Shown piece after piece: positions 23,150 to 30,906 of a stretch of 32,383 nucleotides of DNA. The first letter of the stretch is position 1, and every line of letters starts with the position of its first letter. The translations under genes and the position numbers were made by a program. The notes beneath the pieces are model-generated. The model had not been told where the DNA came from, searched no databases, and saw nothing but the letters and a program-made list of their open reading frames with translations. Source of the stretch: DAOMOP01 sp035444405 (GTDB lineage: Bacteria; Pseudomonadota; Gammaproteobacteria; Burkholderiales; Rhodocyclaceae); the NCBI GenBank assembly GCA_035444405.1, contig DAOMOP010000022.1:1-32383 (forward strand), given 5' to 3'.

Positions 23150-23824
23150 ATGACCCCGACCCCCGACGTCCAAGGTGAAACCCCGCGCAGCGAAGCGCGC
23201 CGGGCGCAGATCCTCGCCGCCGCACGCGACTGCTTCCGCCGCCAGGGTTTCCATGGCGCCAGCATCGCGCAGATCTGCCGGGAAGCCGGCATGAGTGCGG
23301 GGCATATCTATCATTATTTCGAGAACAAGGAAGCGATCATCGCGGCGATCGTCGAGCAGGATCTGGATCGCCTGCTGGCGATGACCGCCGAGTTGCGCGC
23401 GGCGCGCGACATCGTGCCCGCCCTGTCGGCGTGCGCGGCCGACGGCCTGCGCGACAATCTCGACCGCGAATCGGCGGCGCTGAAGCTCGAGATCGTCGCC
23501 GAGGCGGCGCGCAACCCGCGCATTGCGGAGATCGTGCGTGCGGCCGACCGGCGCTGCCGGTCGGCGGTCATCGCGACCTTGCGCGAGCACCGGCGCGTGT
23601 TCGGGCTGGATGACGACGAAGCCTGGCTCGAGGCGATGGCCGAGCTGTTCGCGACGATGTACGACGGCCTGCTCGTGCGCGCGATCCGCAACCCCGACAT
23701 CGCGCACGAAGCGCTGACCGTGCTGTTTCGCAAGATCATCCTCGATCTGACCGTTTCGCCCGCGCCGACCGGCGTCGGTTCGGCGCAGGATGGGCCCGCA
23801 GCGCTGGCCGACGCAGCGGATTGA
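23150..23824 (+). CDS. TetR/AcrR-family repressor of the efflux operon
   Basis: Predicted 224 residues. The N-terminal DNA-binding domain covers about residues 13-62: RRAQILAAARDCFRRQGFHGASIAQICREAGMSAGHIYHYFENKEAI, a clear TetR helix-turn-helix. The rest is helical ligand-binding domain of BetI/AcrR type, with no identifiable ligand. The start at 23150 has GGAG (23139-23142) seven bases upstream and gives normal family length. It is divergent from the RND operon, the usual arrangement for a local repressor that is released when a pump substrate binds. The C-terminal ~25 residues are low complexity. Confidence 0.93.
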   Translation: MTPTPDVQGETPRSEARRAQILAAARDCFRRQGFHGASIAQICREAGMSAGHIYHYFENKEAIIAAIVEQDLDRLLAMTAELRAARDIVPALSACAADGLRDNLDRESAALKLEIVAEAARNPRIAEIVRAADRRCRSAVIATLREHRRVFGLDDDEAWLEAMAELFATMYDGLLVRAIRNPDIAHEALTVLFRKIILDLTVSPAPTGVGSAQDGPAALADAAD

Positions 23825-23930
23825 ACGGATCGCGCCAATGATCGTGGCCGGGTACGCGGCGATCGGACCGCAATTGACGGGGACGGTGCTGGTGGGGTGC
23901 GGCGAGGAGCCAGGCAGGTCCGGGAGTCTG

Positions 23931-24314
23931 CTAATGCGGGCCTGGACGATGGCGCACGCCGAATCGCTCGGCCAGCGCGGCAAGTCGCTTGTCCAGCGTC
24001 CACAGTTCCGCGTCGGGAGTGATCAGCGTCGATGCCAGCAAGGCCATGTCGACCGGTCCGCAGCCGAGCCCGTATAGCGCTTCGCGCTCGATGAAATCCA
24101 TCACTTCGCGAAGGCTGGCCTGCTGTGCCGGTTGGAGAAGCGCGATGTCGCCGAGCGTCCGGGCGCGCGGTTCCGGGGGTGTCCCGCACGCCAACTCGAC
24201 CACGACCATCGGATGCGTCAGCGCCAGATCGCGATCGAGCAGTTTCACGAGCCTGTCATTGCCCTGCCGGAAGTGGGCCACCCACACCGAGGTGTCCACC
24301 AGGATGCTCTTCAC
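23931..24314 (-). CDS. vapC: VapC-type PIN-domain ribonuclease toxin
   Basis: Predicted 127 residues, a whole PIN domain. The acidic metal ligands are all present: D7 (ILVDTSVW), E40 (VVVELACG), D89 (CGPVDMAL) and D108 (LWTLDKRL). VapC toxins cleave RNA, often tRNA or rRNA, and are held inactive by VapB. Its ATG overlaps the antitoxin stop by 4 bases, the classical coupled order. It is convergent with tetR. The toxin looks intact; its target cannot be predicted. Confidence 0.92.
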   Translation of the reverse strand: MKSILVDTSVWVAHFRQGNDRLVKLLDRDLALTHPMVVVELACGTPPEPRARTLGDIALLQPAQQASLREVMDFIEREALYGLGCGPVDMALLASTLITPDAELWTLDKRLAALAERFGVRHRPGPH

Positions 24315-24514
24315 TGCGACGGCTCGGCGCGTCGGCGAGGCACGTCCTGCATCTCCGGCTGGGTGCCGCCCAGTGCGGCGAGGCGCTTTGCCGCCTGCAC
24401 CCGGACGAAGGTCTTGACCGCCTCGCGGAAGAGGTCCGCTCGATCCATGGCCGGGTCGGCCAGCTCCAGTGCCTGCTGGTAGAGCTCGTCATCGATCGTG
24501 ACCGTCGTTCTCAT
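24311..24514 (-). CDS. vapB: VapB-type antitoxin
   Basis: Predicted 67 residues. MRTTVTIDDELYQQALELA at the N-terminus followed by ADLFREAVKTFVRVQAAKRLAALGG is the ribbon-helix-helix antitoxin pattern: one DNA-binding strand, two helices. The C-terminal tail (PEMQDVPRRRAEPSQ) would wrap the toxin. GAGG lies six bases before the ATG. The pair should repress its own promoter by binding the inverted repeat at 24526-24545. Confidence 0.9.
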   Translation of the reverse strand: MRTTVTIDDELYQQALELADPAMDRADLFREAVKTFVRVQAAKRLAALGGTQPEMQDVPRRRAEPSQ

Positions 24515-24525
24515 GTCTGCCTCGT

Positions 24526-24545
24526 TGCATCAATTTTGGTGCAAG
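24526..24545. promoter_or_regulatory. Inverted repeat upstream of vapB, probable autoregulatory operator
   Basis: TTGCA (24526-24530) and TGCAA (24541-24545) are perfect arms around a 10-base AT-rich centre. It begins 12 bases upstream of the vapB start, where a VapBC complex would be expected to bind. A further TGCATCA copy lies just beyond at 24549-24555. Confidence 0.5.
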
Positions 24546-24630
24546 TGTGCATCAGCAATTGGCTCCACACAAGCCAGGGATTGACGCGATGCGGGCGGGG
24601 CCAATTGACGGACGGTACGGCAGAATGGAA

Positions 24631-24650
24631 AATAAGAACCATTCTTGATT
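24631..24650 (+). promoter_or_regulatory. Fur-box-like site upstream of the FecI-type sigma gene
   Basis: AATAAGAACCATTCTTGATT has the inverted core AAGAA-CCA-TTCTT and fits the common proteobacterial Fur-box pattern AATGAGAATCATTCTTATT closely by eye. It lies 66 bases before the sigma-factor start and follows a -35-like TTGACG (24605-24610), so bound Fur would cover the -10 region. It implies iron repression of the sigma/FecR/receptor genes. Confidence 0.65.
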
Positions 24651-24715
24651 AACCTCCGCCAGCCACGCCGCCCGCGGCCAGCCAGCCTCGCAGGTTCTTC
24701 CCGCCGGAGTTCCGA

Positions 24716-25216
24716 TTGAGCCGCGCTGCCGCATCACCCGACACGATTTCCGCACTCTACGCCGGTCATCACGGCTGGCTGCACGCCTGGCTGGCGCGCC
24801 GGCTCGGCTGTTCGCACCGCGCTGCGGATCTTGCGCACGATACTTTCGTGCGCCTGCTCGGCCAGCGCAAGACACCCGATCTCGGCGAGCCGCGCGCGCT
24901 GCTGACGCACATCGCCAAGGGATTGATGATCGATCAGTGGCGACGCCACGAGGTCGAGCGCGCGTATCTCGAGGCGATCGCCCACCTGCCCGAACCGGTG
25001 GCGCCGTCACCGGAGACACGGCTGCTGGTCATCGAGGCCCTCGAGCGCATCGATGCGATGCTGCGCGGCATGCCCGCCCGCACGCGCGAAATCTTCCTGC
25101 TCGCCCAGCTCGACGGCCTCACTTACGGCCAGATCGCCGAACGGCTCGGGACCTCGCTCGTCACGGTCAAGCGCCACATGCGCGCGGGCTTCGTTGCCTG
25201 CATGGCGGCGCTCTGA
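24716..25216 (+). CDS. FecI-type ECF sigma factor
   Basis: Predicted 166 residues. Region 2 is seen around residues 8-50 (ISALYAGHHGWLHAWLARRLGCSHRAADLAHDTFVRLLG) and region 4 around 110-160 (LPARTREIFLLAQLDGLTYGQIAERLGTSLVTVKRHM, reading the text with M-P for L-P). This is the FecI/PvdS-like iron-starvation subgroup, which directs RNA polymerase to siderophore-receptor promoters. The start is TTG at 24716 with GGAG (24706-24709) six bases before it. FecR follows after a single base, then a transducing TonB receptor, forming a standard cell-surface signalling set. A Fur-like site lies upstream. Confidence 0.92.
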   Translation: MSRAAASPDTISALYAGHHGWLHAWLARRLGCSHRAADLAHDTFVRLLGQRKTPDLGEPRALLTHIAKGLMIDQWRRHEVERAYLEAIAHLPEPVAPSPETRLLVIEALERIDAMLRGMPARTREIFLLAQLDGLTYGQIAERLGTSLVTVKRHMRAGFVACMAAL

Positions 25217-25217
25217 G

Positions 25218-26249
25218 ATGGGCAGGAGCGCGCAGGCCGCAAAGACGTCGAGGGCGCCGACCGTGGAAGGCGCGTCCGCGGCGGAGCCCGATCGCGCATT
25301 GCTCGAAGAAGCCGCCGACTGGCTGATGCGTTTCCAGTGCGGCGACGACACCACCGCGACGCAGCGGGCTTTCGAGCAGTGGCGCGCGCAAAGCCCTGCC
25401 CATGCGGTCGCCTGGCAGCGGGCCGAAGCCGTGAGCGAGACCTTTCGCCGCGTACCGGCCGAGCTCGGCCGCCGTACCCTCGACGGGCTGGCGCGCCCCG
25501 GGCGGCGGCGCGCGCTGCACGCGTTCGGCCTCGCCGCCATCGCCGGCCCCGCAGCCTGGCTCGCGTGGCGGCAGCGGCCCTGGCTCGCCTGGCAGGCCGA
25601 TCTGGCCACCAGGACGGGCGAACAGAAAAGCGTCGAGCTCGCCGACGGCACGCGCCTCGTCCTCGATACGGCCAGTGCGGTGGACGTGGCATTTACATCC
25701 GACGAACGCCGCCTGCACCTGATCGAGGGCGAGATACTCGTGACGACCGCGCGCGATCCATCCAGCCGGCCGCGCCCGTTCGTCGTGACCAGTGCCGAAG
25801 GTCGGCTGCGGCCGATCGGCACGCGCTTCTCGGTGCGGCAGCTGTCGGGCCATACGCGCGTGGCGGTCTTCGATGGCGCGGTGGAGATCACCGCCGCGGG
25901 CGGCCAGCGGCGCACGCTGTCGGCCGGATCGCAAGCCGGCTTCCGCGCCGGCGGCATCGGTGCGGTGTCGTCGGTGGACGCCGCCGCCGCCTTGTGGGCG
26001 AAAGGCATGCTGCTCGCCCGCGACATGCCGCTGGGTGAGCTGATCGCCGAGCTCGCCCGCTACCGTCGCGGCGTGCTGCGCTGCGATCCGGCAGTGGCCG
26101 GCCTGCGCGTATCGGGCGCCTTCCCGCTGACCGATACCGACGCCAGCCTCGAGCTGCTGGTGAAGACCCGTCCGCTCGCACTGCGCCGGCGGACCCGTTA
26201 CTGGATCGACGTGGCGCCGCGCGCGGACGGCATGACGCGCGGCGGCTGA
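25218..26249 (+). CDS. FecR-type anti-sigma regulator
   Basis: Predicted 343 residues. An N-terminal cytoplasmic DUF4880 segment (~25-75: EEAADWLMRFQCGDDTTATQRAFEQW, HAVAWQRAE) should hold the sigma factor. One membrane helix follows near residues 97-115 (LHAFGLAAIAGPAAWLAW). The periplasmic FecR domain (~130-235) contains VELADGTRLVLDTASAVDV and PIGTRFSVRQ...RVAVFDGAVEI, and the C-terminal ~80 residues form an STN-like segment that contacts the receptor (MPLGELIAELARYRRGVLRCDP). It receives the receptor's signal and releases or activates the sigma factor. Its ATG starts one base after the sigma stop (TGAGATG), so translation is coupled. Confidence 0.93.
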   Translation: MGRSAQAAKTSRAPTVEGASAAEPDRALLEEAADWLMRFQCGDDTTATQRAFEQWRAQSPAHAVAWQRAEAVSETFRRVPAELGRRTLDGLARPGRRRALHAFGLAAIAGPAAWLAWRQRPWLAWQADLATRTGEQKSVELADGTRLVLDTASAVDVAFTSDERRLHLIEGEILVTTARDPSSRPRPFVVTSAEGRLRPIGTRFSVRQLSGHTRVAVFDGAVEITAAGGQRRTLSAGSQAGFRAGGIGAVSSVDAAAALWAKGMLLARDMPLGELIAELARYRRGVLRCDPAVAGLRVSGAFPLTDTDASLELLVKTRPLALRRRTRYWIDVAPRADGMTRGG

Positions 26250-26336
26250 TACCTTTTTTCGGCTCGAACGGTGTACCGGGTGAGAGCGCATCGATTGCGC
26301 ACCTCCCGACCCACTGTTGCCGAAAGGAAACCGCTC

Positions 26337-28784
26337 ATGCCTCAGCCCCGAATCATTGCCGACGAACCCGTGAACCGCCTGCGCGTCCGACCGCGTGTCG
26401 TCGCCCTGGCCGTCCATCTGGCGCTCGCCGGTGCCGCCGTCGCCCTTCCGTCGCTTGCGGCTGCCCAGGCCGCCGAATCGACGCTCGCGGCCCGCCAGAC
26501 CTACGCGATACCGGCCGGCCCGCTGGGCGATGTGCTCGCGCAGTTCGCGGCGATGTCCGGTGTCAGGCTGTCCTTCGACCCGGCTCTGCTGGCCGGGCGC
26601 GAGAGCGCCGGCCTGCAGGGCAGCCATGCGGTGCGCGAAGGCTTCGCGCGGCTTCTCGCCGGCAGCGGCTACGAGCTGGTCGAGATCGGGGAGGGGGCGT
26701 ATTCGCTGCGCCGGCAGGCGGTCGAGCGGCGCGGCGGATCGCTGCTGCCCGAGATGGTGGTGACCGCGACGCGCACCGAGGCCGCGGTCGACGAAGTCCC
26801 GGCGGCGGTCACCGTCATCGCGCGCGAGACGCTGCAGCGTCAGCTCGGCGCGCAAGCCAATCTCGCCGATGCGCTCGGCAAGCTCGTGCCCGGCCTCGCC
26901 CCGGGCAGCGAGTCGCTCAGCACCTTCGGCCAGACCTTGCGCGGACGCGGCGTCGCGGTGCTGATCGACGGCGTGCCGCAGAACCCCGTGCGCAACGGTT
27001 CGCGCAATCTCACCGTCATCGATCCGTCGGCGATCGAGCGCATCGAGGTGATCCGTGGCGCGTCGGCCGTCTTCGGCAACGGTGGCACCGGCGGCATCAT
27101 CAACATCATCACGCGGCGCGCCGGTGACGAGACGGCGCTGACCACCGAAGTCGGCGGCAGCCTGTCGGTGACCCATCCGGGCGACAGCCTCGGCGTGCGC
27201 GTGGCGCAGAGCGCGAGCGGTCAGCGCGGCGCGTTCGACTACGTGCTCGCGGCGTCGGCCGAGCGCACCGGGGGCTATTTCGACGCGCGCGGCGACCGCA
27301 TCCCGCCCGATCCGTTCGGCCAGGGCGGCATGGCCGACTCGCGCAACTGGAACGTGTTCGCGAAACTCGGCGTCGAGCCGGCGCCGCAGCAGCGCTTCGA
27401 GCTGACCGTCGATCGCTTCGACAGCCGGCAGCACAGCCGCTACGCCAACGACCCCGCCGTCGATGCCGAGCCGCCGCTGGCGACGAAGTCGCGTGCGCGC
27501 TCGGGACTGTCGCTCGCCGAGCGGCCCGAGAGCGAGAACACGGTCGTCAATCTCGAGTACCGTCACCAGGACCTGCCGATCGGGCGACTGCGTGCCCAGG
27601 TGTTCCACCGCGACTATCTGACACGCTACTCGCCGTTCGATGGTCGCAGCTCGATCGGCGGCATCGCGCAGTCGTTCATCGTCTCCGCGAACCGCGGCGT
27701 GCGGGTCGAGGTCGCGTCGTACCTCGGGCGGGGCGCCGAGCTGCTGTGGGGCGTGGACGTGATCCGCGAGGAGACCGAGCAGCGCGCGACCTTCTTCGAT
27801 ACCGACACCTGGCTCGCCAGCGGCGGGCTCAGTTTCCGCAAGACCGGCGAGCGCGGCTGGGTGCCGCTGATCAAGCTCGACCAGCGCGCCCTCTTTGCGC
27901 AGCTCGAAGTGCCGTTCGGCGAGCGCTGGCTGGTGCGTGGCGGCGTGCGGCGCGAAATCGCCGAGGCGCGCATCGACGACTTCGTCACGGTGCGCGACAA
28001 CCTGCTCAAGGGCGGCAGCGCGAGCTATGGCGAGACCGTCTACAACCTCGGCGCCGTATTCACGGTCAATGAAGCCGTCAACGTGTACGGCAACCTCTCG
28101 CAGGGCTACTCGGTACCCGATTTCGGGCTGGTGTTCCGCTATGCGCCGAACAACGCCACCGTCGACTCGCTCGAACTGCAGCCGCAGAAGGTCGACGCGC
28201 TCGAGCTCGGCGCGCGCTGGCAGACCGACCGCTGGCGCGGCTCGCTGGCGGCCTTCTACAACGAGTCCAAGTTCGGCACCAGCTCGGGCGGCCTCGGCCG
28301 GCCGCCGGTGCGTGCGCCCGAACGCGTGTGGGGCGTCGAAGGCACGCTCGACGCCCGACTCGCACCGGCTTGGATGGCCGGTGCGACGCTGACCTGGCTC
28401 GAGGGCAAGAACGACCCGACGCGAAGCGGGGACTGGGATTACCTGAACAGCTTCCGCATTCCGCCGCTCAAGCTCACCGCCTACGTCGAGCACCAGACCG
28501 GGCCGCGCTGGAAGAACCGCGTCCAGATGCTGTACAGCGGCAAGCGCGATCGCTTCGGTGACGACACGCGCTTCGGCTTCCGCAAGGTGTCGGCCTACGC
28601 GACGGTCGACTGGCTGAGCGAGCTGCGGCTCGGCAAGGACGGTCTGCTTCGCTTCGGCATCGACAACCTTCTGAACAAGCAGTACTTCCCGCGCGAGTCG
28701 CAGCTGTTGTGGTCCGGCACCAATTCGAGCTACTCGGCCGCGCGCGGCGCCGTCGCTCATGCGGCCTACGTGATCAAGTGGTGA
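26337..28784 (+). CDS. Transducing TonB-dependent siderophore receptor (FecA type, with STN domain)
   Basis: Predicted 815 residues. A signal peptide with a long basic start spans ~1-47 (hydrophobic ALAVHLALAGAAVALPSLAAA). The STN signalling domain spans ~55-125 (QTYAIPAGPLGDVLAQFAAMSGV...YELVEIGEGAYSLR). A TonB-box-like LPEMVVTATR is at 137-146, then the plug with GQTLRGRGVAVLIDGVPQ, IERIEVIRGASAVFGNGGTGGIINI, and a 22-strand barrel ending in FGIDNLLNKQYFP...AAYVIKW. It should import an Fe3+-siderophore using TonB energy and signal through its STN domain to FecR. The siderophore is unknown. AAAGGAAA precedes the ATG. It lies 87 bases after FecR. Confidence 0.96.
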   Translation: MPQPRIIADEPVNRLRVRPRVVALAVHLALAGAAVALPSLAAAQAAESTLAARQTYAIPAGPLGDVLAQFAAMSGVRLSFDPALLAGRESAGLQGSHAVREGFARLLAGSGYELVEIGEGAYSLRRQAVERRGGSLLPEMVVTATRTEAAVDEVPAAVTVIARETLQRQLGAQANLADALGKLVPGLAPGSESLSTFGQTLRGRGVAVLIDGVPQNPVRNGSRNLTVIDPSAIERIEVIRGASAVFGNGGTGGIINIITRRAGDETALTTEVGGSLSVTHPGDSLGVRVAQSASGQRGAFDYVLAASAERTGGYFDARGDRIPPDPFGQGGMADSRNWNVFAKLGVEPAPQQRFELTVDRFDSRQHSRYANDPAVDAEPPLATKSRARSGLSLAERPESENTVVNLEYRHQDLPIGRLRAQVFHRDYLTRYSPFDGRSSIGGIAQSFIVSANRGVRVEVASYLGRGAELLWGVDVIREETEQRATFFDTDTWLASGGLSFRKTGERGWVPLIKLDQRALFAQLEVPFGERWLVRGGVRREIAEARIDDFVTVRDNLLKGGSASYGETVYNLGAVFTVNEAVNVYGNLSQGYSVPDFGLVFRYAPNNATVDSLELQPQKVDALELGARWQTDRWRGSLAAFYNESKFGTSSGGLGRPPVRAPERVWGVEGTLDARLAPAWMAGATLTWLEGKNDPTRSGDWDYLNSFRIPPLKLTAYVEHQTGPRWKNRVQMLYSGKRDRFGDDTRFGFRKVSAYATVDWLSELRLGKDGLLRFGIDNLLNKQYFPRESQLLWSGTNSSYSAARGAVAHAAYVIKW

Positions 28785-28789
28785 GCGGT

Positions 28790-28805
28790 CCGGTCGCCCG
28801 ACCGG
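28790..28805. terminator. Short hairpin after the receptor gene
   Basis: CCGGTCG and CGACCGG pair perfectly over 7 bp around a 2-base loop (effectively 6 bp with 4), starting six bases after the receptor stop. No T-tract follows. It may mark the end of the sigma-FecR-receptor transcript. Confidence 0.4.
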
Positions 28806-28999
28806 CAAGCTGAAAGCACCACGATTTCTCCTCTGCCCGGCCAGCCAGGAATGCACACGCTACCCAGCCCGCCGGGTCCCGTCATCGGGGCAGGATGGGC
28901 GGTCGGACGCCCCGCGGCGCGCCGCGCCGTCGTCGGGCACGCGACGCACGCTGCGGTGTCGAATGTTCACTTCGTCGAGAACGTCACGGAGGGAACACC

Positions 29000-29509
29000 A
29001 TGAACAAGCTCATCCCACCCGTGCTCGTGGGTCTGCTGCTCGGTCTGCCGCTCGCCGATCCGGCGCGCTCGGAGGTCGGCGTGACTTTCGTGGACCCACA
29101 ACACTACACCGACGCCGGCGGCTACGGCGTCGAACTCGACCGCAACCTGCGCACCCTCGAACGCCATGTGCGGACTGCGGCGGGCCGATGCATCGCGGCC
29201 GATCACACCCTCGATGTGCGCATCCTCGACGTCGATCTTGCCGGGCGCGACGAATGGTGGCACCGCGGCGCGTACGGCGTGCGCGTGATGCGCACGATCA
29301 CCTGGCCGCGCATCGAGCTCGAGTTCGCCTGGCGCGATGCACAGGGCGCGCTGCTGGACGAGGGGCGCGAGCGCGTGGCCGATCTGGACTACCTGTCGCG
29401 CAGCGCCTGGGTGCGACACGATTCGGAGCGACTGCCGTACGAGAAGGCGATGCTGCGGGACTGGTTCGAGCGGCGCTTCTGCCGGGATGGCGATGCGTAC
29501 GCGACGTGA
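29000..29509 (+). CDS. Secreted DUF3016 domain protein
   Basis: Predicted 169 residues with a Sec signal peptide (MNKLIPPVLVGLLLGLPLADPARSE, cut near residue 24). The mature part starts VGVTFVDPQHYTDAG and carries LDVRILDVDLAGRDEWWHRGAYGVRVMRTITWPRIELEF, which is the recognisable core of the DUF3016 family: periplasmic proteins of unknown function. GGAGGG about eight bases upstream sets the ATG. It lies 215 bases after the first TonB receptor on the same strand, with a hairpin between, and may be expressed on its own. A role in iron uptake is only suggested by position. Confidence 0.82.
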   Translation: MNKLIPPVLVGLLLGLPLADPARSEVGVTFVDPQHYTDAGGYGVELDRNLRTLERHVRTAAGRCIAADHTLDVRILDVDLAGRDEWWHRGAYGVRVMRTITWPRIELEFAWRDAQGALLDEGRERVADLDYLSRSAWVRHDSERLPYEKAMLRDWFERRFCRDGDAYAT

Positions 29510-29515
29510 TCGGTA

Positions 29516-29542
29516 ACCGGCGGGTGTCGACCCGTTTCCGGT
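29516..29542. terminator. Shared terminator-like hairpin between convergent genes
   Basis: ACCGG-CGGGT (29516-29525), loop GTCG, then ACCCG-TTT-CCGGT (29530-29542) gives a ten-base-pair stem with a three-base bulge. It lies in the 53-base gap between the DUF3016 gene and the convergent aldo/keto reductase gene and could serve both. No T-tract. Confidence 0.45.
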
Positions 29543-29562
29543 GAGGGTGCATTCTCGGCCGA

Positions 29563-30513
29563 TCAGCGCTCGATCGACGCGGCGTGGCGCGCCCAGAACG
29601 CGGGATCCGGGAGCGGCCCGACGCCGGCGCCGGCGTTGTCGGCCATGTGCTCGGGGCGGCCGGTGCCGGGGATTGCGCAGGTGACCGCCGGGTGGGCGAG
29701 CACGAACTTCAGCAGCAGCTGGGCCCAGCTCGCCGCGCCGATGTCGGCGGCCCACGCGGGCAGCGGCCGGTCGCGCAACCGTTGCAGCAGGCGGCCGCCG
29801 CCGAACGGACGGTTGACCACGACGGCGACGCCGCGCTCGGCGGCGAGCGGCAGCAGGCGCCGCTCGGCTTCACGCTCGTCGAGCGAGTAGTTGATCTGCA
29901 GGAAATCGAGCGGCCCGGCGCGCATCACCGCTTCGACCTCGTCGTAGGCACGCGACGTGTAGTGCGTGATGCCGACGTAGCGGATGCGGCCCTGCGCCTT
30001 CCATTCGCGCAGCGTCGCCAGATGCGTGCGCCAGTCGACCAGGTTGTGCACCTGCATCAGATCGATGCGTTCGGTTCCGAGCAGCTGCCGCGACGCCTCC
30101 ATCTGCGCGATGCCGGCGGCGCGGCCGCGCGTCCACACCTTGGTCGCCAGAAACGGCTGCCAGGCCGGCGGTGCGGCCGCGAGCAGCTCGCCGACGACCG
30201 CTTCGGCGCGCCCGTACATCGGCGAGCTGTCGATGACCGTGCCGCCGGCCTCGAACAAGGCCTGCAGCACGCCGGTCAGGCGCCGGTAGGTGTCGGCGTC
30301 GCGACTCACATCAAAGCCGACATGGGTGCCGCAGCCGATCACCGGGAGGCGTTCGCCGCTCGCCGGAATCGGGCGTGTCGCCATGAGCCCTGGTGCATCT
30401 GGCGCCGCACCGAGCCCTTTGGGCCCCATCGCCAGGCTTGCCGCAGCGGCGGCGGCAAGGCGCAGAAACTGGGCGCGTGTCATTGGTGCGCCCGACAGGA
30501 TCGGTTCCGGCAT
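29563..30513 (-). CDS. Aldo/keto reductase with N-terminal export-like sequence
   Basis: Predicted 316 residues, AKR (TIM-barrel) fold. The catalytic tetrad is visible: D95 (TVIDSS), Y100 (SPMYGRAE), K125 (LATKVW) and H156 (LMQVHNLVDW). The C-terminal part has FLQINYSLDEREAE, VVNRPFGGG and the NADPH-loop region AIPGTGRPEHMADN. Before the domain lies MTRAQFLRLAAAAAASLAMG (residues 11-30), which resembles a Tat signal except that the second Arg is Ala. If not exported it would be cytoplasmic with a hydrophobic tail. GGAG six bases before the ATG at 30513 favours that start over the Met at 30483. The substrate is unknown. It is convergent with the DUF3016 gene and divergent from the second receptor. 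Confidence 0.9.
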   Translation of the reverse strand: MPEPILSGAPMTRAQFLRLAAAAAASLAMGPKGLGAAPDAPGLMATRPIPASGERLPVIGCGTHVGFDVSRDADTYRRLTGVLQALFEAGGTVIDSSPMYGRAEAVVGELLAAAPPAWQPFLATKVWTRGRAAGIAQMEASRQLLGTERIDLMQVHNLVDWRTHLATLREWKAQGRIRYVGITHYTSRAYDEVEAVMRAGPLDFLQINYSLDEREAERRLLPLAAERGVAVVVNRPFGGGRLLQRLRDRPLPAWAADIGAASWAQLLLKFVLAHPAVTCAIPGTGRPEHMADNAGAGVGPLPDPAFWARHAASIER

Positions 30514-30706
30514 CGCAAGCTCCGCTGTTGGTTCGGCGTCGATTCACGCGGGTGCCACCATGCGGCGGCGCTGCATGACGCAGTGCGCGCGGATCGCGCT
30601 TCCCGCTGCAGCGCCCGCCGTCGGCGTCGACAACGTGCATCGGTCGAAGTGCGCGGGTCGGAACGCATCCGGGGTGTCGATCCGGGCTCCGCCGCGCCGG
30701 CAGCGT

Positions 30707-30736
30707 TTGCAATTGAGAATGTATTTTATTTAGAAT
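30707..30736 (+). promoter_or_regulatory. Promoter of the second receptor, with possible Fur half-site
   Basis: TTGCAA (30707-30712) and TAGAAT (30731-30736) are spaced by 18 bases; both match sigma-70 boxes at four or five of six positions. The spacer (ATTGAGAATGTATTTTATT) is strikingly AT-rich for this DNA and contains TGAGAAT, one mismatch from the Fur half-site TGATAAT; the other half is poor. Iron control is plausible, not shown. Confidence 0.55.
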
Positions 30737-30751
30737 CCCGCCCCACGGCGT

Positions 30752-30763
30752 CACGAATTCGTG
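30752..30763. promoter_or_regulatory. 12-bp palindrome in the receptor leader
   Basis: CACGAATTCGTG is a perfect palindrome 16 bases downstream of the -10 box, a good place for a repressor. It may also be chance. Confidence 0.4.
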
Positions 30764-30906
30764 CATGGAGGCTGCGCCCGCCGCGCCGACCGGTCGCGCC
30801 ACCGCAGCGCGCCTTGCACGCACGCCGTATATCCCCCAGCCAGCCAGGAGTCTCGCGCTCTCAGCCAGCCATTGATCCGAACCGATGAGCCCACGGAGAG
30901 CAGACG

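Larger units (their letters stand above)
30514..30906. other. 393-base divergent intergenic region
   Basis: No gene seen. The half next to the second receptor contains the AT-rich promoter at 30707-30736, the palindrome at 30752-30763 and a leader of roughly 160 bases. In the half next to the aldo/keto reductase I see no convincing promoter. The sequence CAGCCAGCCAGGAG near 30839-30850 resembles CCAGCCAGGA near 28842, but the similarity is short. Confidence 0.6.

Noticed and set aside
30839..30873. CCAGCCAGGA-like repeats as a repeat family (also near 28842)
   Set aside because: The shared sequence is about ten bases and GC-rich; too short to separate from chance.
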